64,000 nt of DNA from NCBI GenBank assembly GCA_951813285.1, contig OX638355.1, positions 3,119,136 to 3,183,135 on the forward strand, in the 5' to 3' direction. This stretch comes from Terriglobia bacterium (lineage in GTDB: Bacteria > Acidobacteriota > Terriglobia > Versatilivoradales > Versatilivoraceae). Under the pieces are notes generated by a model, which searched no databases, had not been told where the DNA came from, and saw only the letters and a program-made list of their open reading frames with translations. This document shows, in pieces, positions 53,649 to 62,256 of this stretch. A program made the translations under genes and the position numbers. Numbering within the stretch: the first letter of the stretch is position 1; each line of letters begins with the position of its first letter.

Positions 53649-54683
53649 ATGGCTGAGAGACGAGCCCGCTGGGGGCTGTTGAGCACGGCCCGCATCAACG
53701 AGCGCTTGATTCCCTGCTTGCGGCGGTCGGAGCGAAACGAGCTGATCGGGGTGGCCAGCCGCAGCCGGGACACGGCCAATCGCTATGCCGAAGAACACGG
53801 AATTTCCAAGGCCTACGGCAGCTATGAAGAGATATTGGCGGATCCCGACATCGACGTGGTGTACATTTCTCTGCCCAACGGGCTGCACACCGAGTGGTCC
53901 CTCCGATGTGCCGAGGCCGGAAAGCATGTGCTCTGTGAAAAGCCGCTGGCCCTTTCCGTCGAAGAGGTAGACCAACTCCTGGAGGCCGCCGACCGCTGCG
54001 GCGTTACCATCCAGGAAGCCACCATGATGCGTTTTCACTCCCAAACCTCCTACGTGCGCAACCTGATCGCCCAAGGAGCCATCGGCGAGGTTCGCATGGG
54101 CCGCGGCCTCTTTACCTTCACCCTGGAGCGTCCCGGCGACATCCGACTGGACCCGGCGATGGGGGGCGGATCGGTCTGGGACCTGGGCAGCTACTGCGTC
54201 AGCTTCGCCCGTACCGTTCTACAGGCCGAGCCGTTGGAGGTTCATGCCGCCCAAACGACCGGGCCCACCGGAATCGACATGAGTTTTTCAGGTCACCTGA
54301 AATTTCCGAGCGGCGCCTTCTTTCACTTTTTTTCCAGCTTCGCTTCATTCACCCAAATCGATGCCGACCTGCTCGGGACCGCCGGGTATCTCCATCTGGA
54401 TCTTCCCTGGGTCAATCGCGAGAATCAGCCGGCCACCGTGCGCCTGGTTAGTGAGGCCGGGAACAAGGAAGCTTCCACCTTTGGCGACGGCCTCGGCAAT
54501 CGCAGGACCGAGAGGAGGGTCTTCGCCGATGTCAACGCCTATCAGGACGAGGTCGAATCCATGGCGGCCACCGTTCTGGACGGTGCCGATCCGGTGGTCA
54601 CCCTGCAAGACAGCCGGGCCAATGTGGCCGCCATCACCGCGCTCTACCGATCGGCCCGGGAAGGCCGACCGGTGGTGCTCTAG
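53649..54683 (+). CDS. Gfo/Idh/MocA-family oxidoreductase, copy 3 (divergent)
   Basis: This 344-residue protein has a Rossmann start WGLLSTARINERLIP, an EKPLA motif (CEKPLALSVEE), and the GGGSVWDLGSYCVSFAR segment in the C-terminal domain. It resembles trans-1,2-dihydrobenzene-1,2-diol dehydrogenase-type members more than copies 1 and 2. The stop is 11 bases before the next start. The role may be oxidation of a different intermediate in the same pathway. Confidence 0.85.
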   Translation: MAERRARWGLLSTARINERLIPCLRRSERNELIGVASRSRDTANRYAEEHGISKAYGSYEEILADPDIDVVYISLPNGLHTEWSLRCAEAGKHVLCEKPLALSVEEVDQLLEAADRCGVTIQEATMMRFHSQTSYVRNLIAQGAIGEVRMGRGLFTFTLERPGDIRLDPAMGGGSVWDLGSYCVSFARTVLQAEPLEVHAAQTTGPTGIDMSFSGHLKFPSGAFFHFFSSFASFTQIDADLLGTAGYLHLDLPWVNRENQPATVRLVSEAGNKEASTFGDGLGNRRTERRVFADVNAYQDEVESMAATVLDGADPVVTLQDSRANVAAITALYRSAREGRPVVL

Positions 54684-54687
54684 GAGG
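54682..54687 (+). promoter_or_regulatory. Ribosome binding site supporting a CTG start
   Basis: A perfect AGGAGG lies 7 bases before CTG 54695. The next in-frame ATG (54734) lies inside the nucleotide-binding motif, so a rare CTG start is the likely one. Confidence 0.5.
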
Positions 54688-54694
54688 CAATCCG

Positions 54695-55579
54695 CTGCAG
54701 ATACAACGCGTTGCCATTCTGAGCCCGGGAGACATGGGCCATGCGGTGGGACGGGAGTTCCGGGCCGGCGGTCTGGAGGTGCTGACCTGCCTGTCGGGCC
54801 GCAGCGCTCGCACCCGCCGGTTGGCCCAACGCGCCGGGTTCACGGATGTGCCGAGCCTGGAAGCGCTGGCCGAGCGGGCCGACCTCATACTTTCCATTCT
54901 GGTTCCCGAAGCGGCGGTGTCGCTGGCGGAAGAAGTGGCCAAGGCCCTCAAGCGGGCCGATTGCCGACCGGTCTTTGCCGACTGCAACGCCGTTTCTCCG
55001 GCGACCTCCAAGCGGATCGAAGGCATCATCACCGAGGCCGGCAGTCGCTATCTGGACGCCTCCATCATCGGTCCGCCTCCAGGCCAGGGGCAGTCTCCCC
55101 GCTTCTATGTCTCCGGCTCCCATGCGGGTGCCATGGCTCGGCTCGACGGTCGAGGCATCGCCGTCAAGTGGATCGGCAACGAGGTGGGACAGGCCTCGGC
55201 CATCAAGATGTGCTATGCCGGGCTGACCAAGGGAACCCTGGCGCTCCACGCGGCCGTGCTCACCAGCGCCGAGGCTCTGGGGCTCTCGGCCGAGTTGAGG
55301 TCGGAGCTTGCCTACAGCCAGGGCCAGAAGCTCAAGGCCATGGAGCAGGTCAGGAGGGTGCCGGCCAAGGCCTTCCGCTGGATCGCCGAAATGGAGGAGA
55401 TTGCCCGAACCTTCGGTAGCGTCGGTGTCACGCCGGACATCCACTCCGGGGCGGCCGAGGTCTTCAGAATGGTCGCGCAGAGCGACATAGGTGGGGAGCG
55501 TACCGAAACGTTGAATCGAGATCGGACGCTCCCCCGGACTGTATCCATTCTGGCCGAAGGCTTGAAGCGCAAGTCTTGA
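54695..55579 (+). CDS. NAD-binding 6-phosphogluconate dehydrogenase-like protein with DUF1932 domain
   Basis: This protein has about 294 residues. The predicted start is CTG 54695 with AGGAGG 7 bases upstream. This gives a complete first strand VAILSPGDMGHAVG, which holds the nucleotide-binding Gly motif that would be lost if ATG 54734 were used. The C-terminal part (IKMCYAGLTKGTLALHAAVL) is the helical DUF1932/beta-hydroxyacid dehydrogenase-like domain. It follows the third Gfo gene by 11 bases. It probably reduces or oxidises a beta-hydroxy acid. Confidence 0.75.
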   Translation: MQIQRVAILSPGDMGHAVGREFRAGGLEVLTCLSGRSARTRRLAQRAGFTDVPSLEALAERADLILSILVPEAAVSLAEEVAKALKRADCRPVFADCNAVSPATSKRIEGIITEAGSRYLDASIIGPPPGQGQSPRFYVSGSHAGAMARLDGRGIAVKWIGNEVGQASAIKMCYAGLTKGTLALHAAVLTSAEALGLSAELRSELAYSQGQKLKAMEQVRRVPAKAFRWIAEMEEIARTFGSVGVTPDIHSGAAEVFRMVAQSDIGGERTETLNRDRTLPRTVSILAEGLKRKS

Positions 55580-55639
55580 GCCTGGCCGTACCCGCGGGCC
55601 GGTCGAGGGTGTCCTGGCTCTATTTTCCTGGATGAATCC

Positions 55640-57163
55640 ATGAACACCTCTGTTTTTTCAGCGCTGGACTACACGGCTCTGACCACTTACCTGGTTCTGG
55701 TCGTGGCCATCGGGGTCTGGGTCGGCCGCGGTCAGAAGGACACCAAGGAATACTTTCTGGCCGGCCGTTCCATGGGCTGGTTTCCGGTCGGCATCTCCAC
55801 CCTGGCCAGCCTCTACAGCGCCATCACCTACATGGGGGCGCCGGCCGAATACTACGTCCATGGCCTGGAGATGGCCAGCCAGACCCTCTCGATCGTGCTG
55901 GTGGTTCCGGTAGTGATGTTTGTCTTCATGCCCTTCTTCCACCGGTTGCAGGTCTACACCGCCTACGAGTACCTGGAGGAGCGCTTCGACCTGCGGGTCC
56001 GCACCCTGGCCAGCGCGGTGTTCGTCTTCTGGAGAATCCTGTGGATGGGCACGGCCACCTACGTGCCGGCCCTGGTGCTCCACACCGTCACCGGCATGCC
56101 CCTGCTGGAGACCATCCTGGGGGTCGGCATCGCGGCCACGCTCTACACCGTGGCCGGCGGAATGCGGGCGGTCATCTGGACCGATGTCTGCCAGTTTTTC
56201 ATTTTGATCGGGGGCTCGGTGCTGGCCGTTTGGATCATCGGGATGGATGCGGGGGGAACGGGCGAAATCTGGAGGGTCGCCGAGCAGGGGGGCAGGACCC
56301 GTCTGTTCGACTGGTCGCTGGATCCTACCATTCGAGTGACTACCTGGGGAGCGGTGATGGGGTCGCTGGTGGGTCACATCGGCATGTATGGAGCCGACCA
56401 GGTCAGCGTGCAGCGCTATCTGACCGCCAGGTCGCTTCCGATCATGCAGAAATCCTTCATCCTGAACATGGGCGCCGGCCTGCTCATGAAGGGGTTCATC
56501 ATCATCATCGGACTGGGACTTTTCGCCTACTACGCCACCAACCCGCAGAATTTGCCCGAGTCGATTCAGGGAGATCGGGTCTTCCCCTATTTCATCGCCA
56601 CCCAGATGCCCATAGGACTCCGGGGGATGATGATCGCCGCCATCCTGGCGGCCGCCATGTCGTCCATCGATTCCGGATTGAATTCCTGCACCACCGCGCT
56701 GATCACCGATTTCTTCAAGAGGTTCAACTGGAAGCCCGGGTGGATCATGAGATGGGCTCCCGGAGAGGCATCCCACCAGGTGGCCGCCAGGGAATTGAAG
56801 CTCTCCCGTCTGCTGACCCTGGGCCTGGGCGTGGTGGTCACGGTGCTGGCCTGCTACGTGGGCCGGCTGGGGTCCATCATCGAGATCACCAACAAGCTGG
56901 TCAACAGCTTTGCGGGTCCCATGGCGGCTGTCTTTCTGCTGGGAATGCTGACTCGCAGGTGCGAGTCTCGCGGAGCCTTCTGGGGTCTGCTGGTGGGAAG
57001 CCTGGTCACCAGCTATTTCATCTTCTACTCCACCGTCTCATTCCTCTGGTACGGCACCGTGGGCTTGACCGCCACCCTGGTGGTCGGCTACGTCGTCAGC
57101 ATGAGGGAAGGGGGGCCCCCGACCAAGCGCACCGATCTGGTTTACCGAATCCCCGGCTTCTGA
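55640..57163 (+). CDS. Sodium:solute symporter (SSS), copy 1 of three
   Basis: This 507-residue transporter has the SSS N terminus (IGVWVGRGQKDTKEYFLAGR) and SLYSAITYMGAPAEYYVHG. It also has the AMSSIDSGLNSCTTALITDF core segment that carries Na+-binding Ser residues. It is closely related to the genes at 57174 and 62257. There is no strong ribosome site before the ATG. It follows the DUF1932 gene by 60 bases and probably imports the substrate of the pathway. Confidence 0.9.
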   Translation: MNTSVFSALDYTALTTYLVLVVAIGVWVGRGQKDTKEYFLAGRSMGWFPVGISTLASLYSAITYMGAPAEYYVHGLEMASQTLSIVLVVPVVMFVFMPFFHRLQVYTAYEYLEERFDLRVRTLASAVFVFWRILWMGTATYVPALVLHTVTGMPLLETILGVGIAATLYTVAGGMRAVIWTDVCQFFILIGGSVLAVWIIGMDAGGTGEIWRVAEQGGRTRLFDWSLDPTIRVTTWGAVMGSLVGHIGMYGADQVSVQRYLTARSLPIMQKSFILNMGAGLLMKGFIIIIGLGLFAYYATNPQNLPESIQGDRVFPYFIATQMPIGLRGMMIAAILAAAMSSIDSGLNSCTTALITDFFKRFNWKPGWIMRWAPGEASHQVAARELKLSRLLTLGLGVVVTVLACYVGRLGSIIEITNKLVNSFAGPMAAVFLLGMLTRRCESRGAFWGLLVGSLVTSYFIFYSTVSFLWYGTVGLTATLVVGYVVSMREGGPPTKRTDLVYRIPGF

Positions 57164-57173
57164 GAAGCCATCC

Positions 57174-58688
57174 ATGCCCCTGTCTCCATTTTCCTTTCTG
57201 GACTACCTTCTGCTGTTCACCTATCTCTTGGTCATGGTCTGCATCGGGGTCTGGGTGGGCAGGGGCCAGAAAGACACCAGGGAGTACTTCCTGGCCGGCC
57301 GTTCCATGGGGTGGTTTCCCCTCGGCATCTCTACCATCGCCAGCCTCTACAGCGCCATCAGCTACATGGGGACCCCGTCGGAGTACTTCACTCACGGCGC
57401 CAAGTTCGCGGTTCAGATGCTGGCCTCGTTTCCCTCCGCCGTGGTCGTCATCTTCGTGTTCATGCCCTTCTACCACCGGCTCCAGGTCTACACGGCCTAC
57501 GAGTACCTGGAGAAGCGCTTCAGCGTCACGGTGCGATCTCTGGCCAGCGGCGTCTTCGTCCTGTGGCGAGTCCTATGGATGGGCACCGCCATTTACGTTC
57601 CCTCCCTGGTGCTGCACACGGTCACCGGCTTTGCCCTGGTAGAAACCATCGTGGCGGTGGGCGTGGTGGCGACCCTGTACACCGTCCTGGGCGGTATGCG
57701 AGCCGTGATCTGGACCGACGTGGTCCAGTTTTTCGTGCTTTTCTGCGGGTCGATCCTGGCCCTGTGGGTGGTGGGTTCCGCGGTTGGAGGAGTCTCCGGA
57801 ATCTGGACCGTTGCCGAAGCCGGGGGGAGGACGCGGGTCCTGGACTGGTCGCTGGACCCCACCGTTCGGATCACCACCTGGGGCGCCTTTCTGAGCGGCC
57901 TGGTGGCTCATCTGGGCACCTACGGCACCGACCAGGTCAGCGTGCAGCGCTACCTGTCGGCACGCTCCCTGAAGGTGATGCAGCAGTCCTTTCTCATGAA
58001 CATGGGCGGCGGCTTTCCCCTGGGGCTGATGATGATTTCGATCGGACTGGGCCTGTTCGCCTTCTATCATCTCAATCCCGGGCAATTGCCGGCCGACATC
58101 CAGGGGGACCGGGTCTTTCCCTATTTCATCGCCAGCCAGATGCCGGCCGGATTGAGGGGGATCATGATCGCGGCCATCCTGGCGGCGGCCATGTCGTCGA
58201 TCGATTCGGGGCTGAATTCGGTGACCACAGCCATCATGAACGATTTCGTCAAGCGGTTCGGGTGGTCTCTGGCCTGGATTTCGCCCTGGTTCCGCGGGCC
58301 GGGTTCGGTGGAATTGGCGTTCTCGCGGCTGCTCACCCTGGGACTGGGAGTCCTGGTCACGGTGCTGGCCTGTTACGTGGGGCAGTTGGGTTCCATCGTG
58401 GAAATTGCCGCCACCATTGTGGACAGCTTTACCGGGCCCATGCTGGGGGTGTTCCTGTTGGGAATGCTCACCCGCAAGACCGAGTCCAGGGGCGCCTTCC
58501 TGGGGCTGCTCCTGGGAACCTTGACCACGGCCGGGTTCATCTTTTACTCAAGTGTTTCCTTTCTCTGGTATGCGCCCATCGGAGCCTGCACCACGCTGCT
58601 GGTTGGCCAGATCGCCAGCCGGCTGGTGGGCGCTCCCGGCCAGCCGCCCTCGGATCTGGTGTTTCGGCTGTTCCGGTCCGGCAAGTAA
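57174..58688 (+). CDS. Sodium:solute symporter (SSS), copy 2 of three
   Basis: This 504-residue paralog of copy 1 starts 10 bases after it, and the two align along most of their length (GVWVGRGQKDTREYFLAGR, SAISYMGTPSEYFTHG, AMSSIDSGLNSVTTAIMNDF). The end of this gene is the end of the co-directional run; a repeat of about 170 bp (58719-58895) follows. Confidence 0.9.
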   Translation: MPLSPFSFLDYLLLFTYLLVMVCIGVWVGRGQKDTREYFLAGRSMGWFPLGISTIASLYSAISYMGTPSEYFTHGAKFAVQMLASFPSAVVVIFVFMPFYHRLQVYTAYEYLEKRFSVTVRSLASGVFVLWRVLWMGTAIYVPSLVLHTVTGFALVETIVAVGVVATLYTVLGGMRAVIWTDVVQFFVLFCGSILALWVVGSAVGGVSGIWTVAEAGGRTRVLDWSLDPTVRITTWGAFLSGLVAHLGTYGTDQVSVQRYLSARSLKVMQQSFLMNMGGGFPLGLMMISIGLGLFAFYHLNPGQLPADIQGDRVFPYFIASQMPAGLRGIMIAAILAAAMSSIDSGLNSVTTAIMNDFVKRFGWSLAWISPWFRGPGSVELAFSRLLTLGLGVLVTVLACYVGQLGSIVEIAATIVDSFTGPMLGVFLLGMLTRKTESRGAFLGLLLGTLTTAGFIFYSSVSFLWYAPIGACTTLLVGQIASRLVGAPGQPPSDLVFRLFRSGK

Positions 58689-58718
58689 CCGGTCCATCAG
58701 GTGGCCGGCGTGCCTGGA

Positions 58719-58895
58719 ACAAACGAAAAAAGACAAAAGAATAAAGAGGTATCCACGAAGGGCCACGAAGGACGACGAAGGGCCACTAAGGCGTTGAGGT
58801 GAACCGCGACGGGATGCCAAGGTCGCGACGGGATGGTCGATTTCCGATTGTTTCACTCTCGGATGATCTGCCCGGCAGGGCAGGGGCTGGACTTG
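58719..58895. repeat. Dispersed repeat of about 170 bp (copy 2)
   Basis: This matches the 24871-25035 copy from ACAAACGAAAAAA through GGCCACTAAGGCGTTGA, GAACCGCGACGGGAT and TTTCCGATTGTTTCACT. It lies immediately before the tandem array. Confidence 0.85.
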
Positions 58896-59483
58896 TCTGA
58901 GAATATGCTGCTTTAGCCGGCTTCCTTGAGAGCGGCGAAGCCGCGGCAGCACTTAGCCGTGGGCGTCAGCCCATGGGAAACGTCGCCTATGGGTGTCGAG
59001 CCGCGTAGGCGGCGGCAGCAAATGCCGGTGAGCCAAAGTGACGCACAAGCCGACGCAAGGATGAGCCTTTTGCAAAATTCAGCAGCGGGAGCTTTGCCGG
59101 GGATGGCCACAAAAGGCACAAAAAACACAAAAAGAGCAGCACACTGAAAGCCTGCAAGGCGTTGACTCCCGAACATGTCGCACAAGTTCCGCGCTATCTG
59201 CCTACATCCGGTCAACGCGACGCCATGGGGATCAACCTCGGATTGCCAAGACTCGAAATCAAGAAATTCGTTTTGTGACTTTTGTGCTTTTTGTGGTGAA
59301 CTCTCATTTTTCACCAGGTCGCACCCGATATTGGAAAAGGCAGAAGATCACGTTTACCGGCAAAATGACCTGCCCCACTGCCAATATTGCAAGAGACTCT
59401 CTTGCATGATCTGCACGGCAGGGCTGCGGCCCGGCAACCCGACACGCTCTCTTGAGGAGCAAGAGTGAATGGGAGAATGCCCA

Positions 59484-59635
59484 CCCGGGAGCGCGGGCGT
59501 CTCGCCCGCATAGGACTTGGCACCCTAGTAGCGAACCCTGCAAAGGCCGGTTTGGTGCACTGTTCGAGGGAATGCCCCTGGATCGCAGGCTGCTTGCACG
59601 AATAAGGTTGCGGGCGGGACGCCCGCGCTCCCGGG
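59484..59635. repeat. 152-bp core with about 25-bp terminal inverted repeats (MITE-like)
   Basis: The ends are CCCGGGAGCGCGGGCGTCTC and the complement of GGGACGCCCGCGCTCCCGGG, matching over about 25 bases with one difference. The core appears here, in unit 2 (split by the IS), and twice in tandem (140 bp period) at 6031-6310. Such structure resembles a small non-autonomous element or REP-type palindrome pair. Confidence 0.7.
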
Positions 59636-60438
59636 GGGCTCCCGCCCATGACGTCGGGATATCAAGGTCACCATATGGCAGATACATTCGGGCGCGGTTG
59701 GTCATTGAAGGGGGTCCATCCCTATTCGTGTCCATTCGTGGTTCGTCTTTGAAAACGATCGGCAGTTTCTTCCTCCTATGATCCGCCCCGTCGTCGGGGG
59801 CCCGGCTTGTCTGAGAATATGCTGCTTTAGCTGGCTTCCTTGAGAGCGGCGAAGCCGCTGCAGCACTTAGCCGTGGGCGTCAGCCCATGGGAAACATCGC
59901 CTATGGGTGTCGAGCCGCGTAGGCGGCGGCAGCAAATGCCGGTGAGCACAAGTGACGCACAAGCCGACGCAAGGATGAGCCTTTTGCAAAATTCGGCAGC
60001 GGGACCTTTGCCGAGAATGGCCACAAAAGGCACAAAAAACACAAAAAGAGCAGCACACTGAAAGCCTGCAAGGCGTTGACTCCCGAACATGTCGCACAAG
60101 TTCCGCGCTATCTGCCTACATCCGGTCAACGCGACGCCATGGGGATCAACCTCGGATCGTCAAGACTCGAAATCAAGAAATTCGTTTTGTGACTTTTGTG
60201 CTTTTTGTGGTGAACTCTCATTTTTCACCAGGTCGCACCCGATATTGGAAAAGGCAGAAGATCACGTTTACCGGCAAAATGACCTGCCCCACTGCCAATA
60301 TTGCAAGAGGCTCTCTCGCATGATCTGCACGGCAGGGCTGCGGCCCGGCAACCCGAAACGCTCTCTTGAGGAGCAAGAGTGAATGGGAGAACGCCCACCC
60401 GGGAGCGCGGGCGTCTCGCCCGCATAGGACTTGGCACC

Positions 60439-61527
60439 CTAGTGTAGTGTCCCGTTAATACGTGTAGACAATCGTTCCACCTTATCGAGGATAGACCGGG
60501 CAGTGGCGACCCAGACGAACGGCTTCGAGGTGGTATTGTACTGGTCGGTGAACTCCATGATCTGGGTCACCAGTTCCTTGACGCTCCGAAAGGATTCACG
60601 CTTGATGGCTCGCTGGCTGATCAGGCCGAACCAACGCTCCACCTGATTCAGCCAGGAGGCGTAGGTTGGCGTGAAGTGCAGGTGGTAGCGCGGCCGCTTC
60701 GCGATCCAGGCCTTGACCTTGGGATGCTTGTGGGTGGCATAGTTGTCAAGGATGAGATGGATGTCGAGATCCGCGGGGGTTTCCTTGTCGATCAGGTTCA
60801 GGAAGGCAAGCCAGTCCTGATGGCGATGCCGCTTCCTGCATTTGGCAATCACCCGCCCCGTGGCCACGTCCAAGGCGGCAAACAGCGTGGTGGTGCCGTG
60901 GCGGACATAGTCATGGGTGAAGCCTTCGACATAGCCCAGGTTCAAGGGGAGTTTCGGCTGGGTGCGGTCCAGCGCTTGGATCTGGGATTTCTCATCCACG
61001 CACAGCACGATCGCATGGTCGGGCGGATTCAGGTAAAGCCCCGTGATATCCCGGACTTTCTCGATAAAGAAGGGATCGGTGGACAACTTGAAGGTCTTTG
61101 CCAGATGGGGCTTGAGGCCGAACAGGGAGAACCAGCGATGCACGGTGGTCTTGGAGATGCCCTCGGCTTCTCCCATCACACGCAGGCTCCAGTGGGTCGC
61201 CTTCTCGGGCTTCTTCTCTAGCGCATGCTTGATGACGGTCGCCACTTTTTCATCGTCATAGGTGCGGGGGCGGCCGGGGCGCAGTTCGTCGTGCAGGCCC
61301 TCGATACCGGCCTCGAGGAAGCGGCGGCGCCACTTGCCGACCGCTTGCGGCGAGGCGCCGACCCGCCGGGCGACGGCCGCGTTGGTCAGGCCCTCGGCGC
61401 AAGCCAGGATCATGCGGGCTCGCAGAACCACCCCATGAGGCATCGCGGTGGAGTCAGCCACCCCCTTGAGTTGGTCCTGTTGCTGTGGGTTGAGCGTCAG
61501 AGGCATCAGTTTGCGTCCACGCGGCAT
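60439..61527 (-). CDS. IS630-family transposase (DDE)
   Basis: This 362-residue protein has an N-terminal helix-turn-helix (AAVARRVGASPQAVGKWRRR) and a second DNA-binding helix pair (GISKTTVHRWFSLFGLKPH). The catalytic acids are Asp in VLCVDEKSQ, Asp in LILDNYATHKH and Glu in WLNQVERWF. The gene runs off the element: the last in-element codon is CAC, and the TAG stop at 60441-60439 is made of the duplicated TA and the adjacent flanking G. AAAGGAG lies 6 bases before the ATG at 61527. All catalytic residues are present, so the element may be active. Confidence 0.95.
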   Translation of the reverse strand: MPRGRKLMPLTLNPQQQDQLKGVADSTAMPHGVVLRARMILACAEGLTNAAVARRVGASPQAVGKWRRRFLEAGIEGLHDELRPGRPRTYDDEKVATVIKHALEKKPEKATHWSLRVMGEAEGISKTTVHRWFSLFGLKPHLAKTFKLSTDPFFIEKVRDITGLYLNPPDHAIVLCVDEKSQIQALDRTQPKLPLNLGYVEGFTHDYVRHGTTTLFAALDVATGRVIAKCRKRHRHQDWLAFLNLIDKETPADLDIHLILDNYATHKHPKVKAWIAKRPRYHLHFTPTYASWLNQVERWFGLISQRAIKRESFRSVKELVTQIMEFTDQYNTTSKPFVWVATARSILDKVERLSTRINGTLH

Positions 61528-61589
61528 GGCAGTCTCCTTTCGGGCTGGAATACTGCCATTATACTACATTTATTTAAGGGACACTACAC
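60442..61589 (-). mobile_element. IS630-family insertion sequence, 1148 bp, with TA target duplication
   Basis: The element begins GTGTAGTGTCCC and ends GGGACACTACAC, a 12-bp perfect terminal inverted repeat, flanked on both sides by TA. The empty target is visible at the corresponding point of unit 1 (CACCCTAGTAGCG near 59525); in the filled unit 2 the flanks are CACCCTA and TAGTAGCG. This shows insertion into the TA of a CTAG site with duplication of TA, as is known for IS630/Tc1/mariner elements. The single gene is the transposase. Confidence 0.95.
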
Positions 61590-62040
61590 TAGTAGCGAAC
61601 CCTGCAAAGGCCGGTTTGGTGCACTGTTCGAGGGAATGCCCCTGGATCGCAGGCTGCTTGCACGAATAAGGTTGCGGGCGGGACGCCCGCGCTCCCGGGT
61701 GGCTCCCTCCCATGACGCCGGGATATCAAGGTCACGATATCGCAGATACATTCGGGCGCGGTTGGTCATTGAAGGTGGTCCATCCCTATTCGTGTCCATT
61801 CGTGGTTCGTCTTTAGAAACGATCGGCAGTTTCTTCCTCGTATGATCCGCCCCGTCGTCGGGGGACGGCTTGCCTGAGAATATGCTGCTTTAGCCGGCTT
61901 CCTCGAGAGCGGCGAAGCCGCGGCAGCACTTAGCCGTGGGCGTCAGCCCATGGGAAACGTCGCGTATGGGTGTCGAGCCGCGTAGGCGGCGGCAGCAAAT
62001 ACCGGTGAGCCAAAGTGAAGCACAAGCCGACGGAATGATG

Positions 62041-62256
62041 TTTATTTGAAACAACGCCTTATTCATGCCTATTCGTGTCCATTCGTGGATCGTCTTTATT
62101 GGCGGTCGTCGGTTTCTCCTCGAAGGGTCCGCTCAACAGGGAGGGAGCCCGTTGGCCTCGTCTCCCATTAGGCGCCCGACCCGAATTCGTGTAGAATCCG
62201 AGCCCGGTCACCGCTTGCAAGTGTTCCAAGCCTGAAGTCCCCTGTTGAGGAGCCCA
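62041..62256. other. Spacer upstream of the third SSS gene
   Basis: A CATTCGTG repeat motif lies at 62071-62095; otherwise nothing is recognisable. A promoter for the symporter gene is expected here. Confidence 0.4.

Larger units (their letters stand above)
58892..62040. repeat. Tandem array of about 914-bp units, second unit interrupted by an IS630 element
   Basis: The landmark CTTGTCTGAGAATATGCTGC begins units at 58892 and 59806 and, as CTTGCCTGAG, at 61869. The first two are 914 bases apart. Between the second and third the distance is 2063, which becomes 913 after removing the 1148-bp IS and the duplicated TA. So there are two full units and a partial third (about 170 bp). Each unit contains the GCGGCGAAGCCGC palindrome, the CACAAAAAGGCACAAAA tract, the 152-bp core and CATTCGTG motifs. 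No gene is convincing within it; short frames occur only because the repeat is not broken by stops. Confidence 0.9.

Noticed and set aside
58913-59314. 133-codon frame and similar frames in the 914-bp units
   Set aside because: They are encoded by non-coding repeats with CACAAAAA tracts; the frame is not kept across the diverged inverted copy at 6 kb.
58892-62040. Possible CRISPR array or group II intron
   Set aside because: The period is 914 bp with no short constant repeats, and no reverse transcriptase or Cas gene is present.
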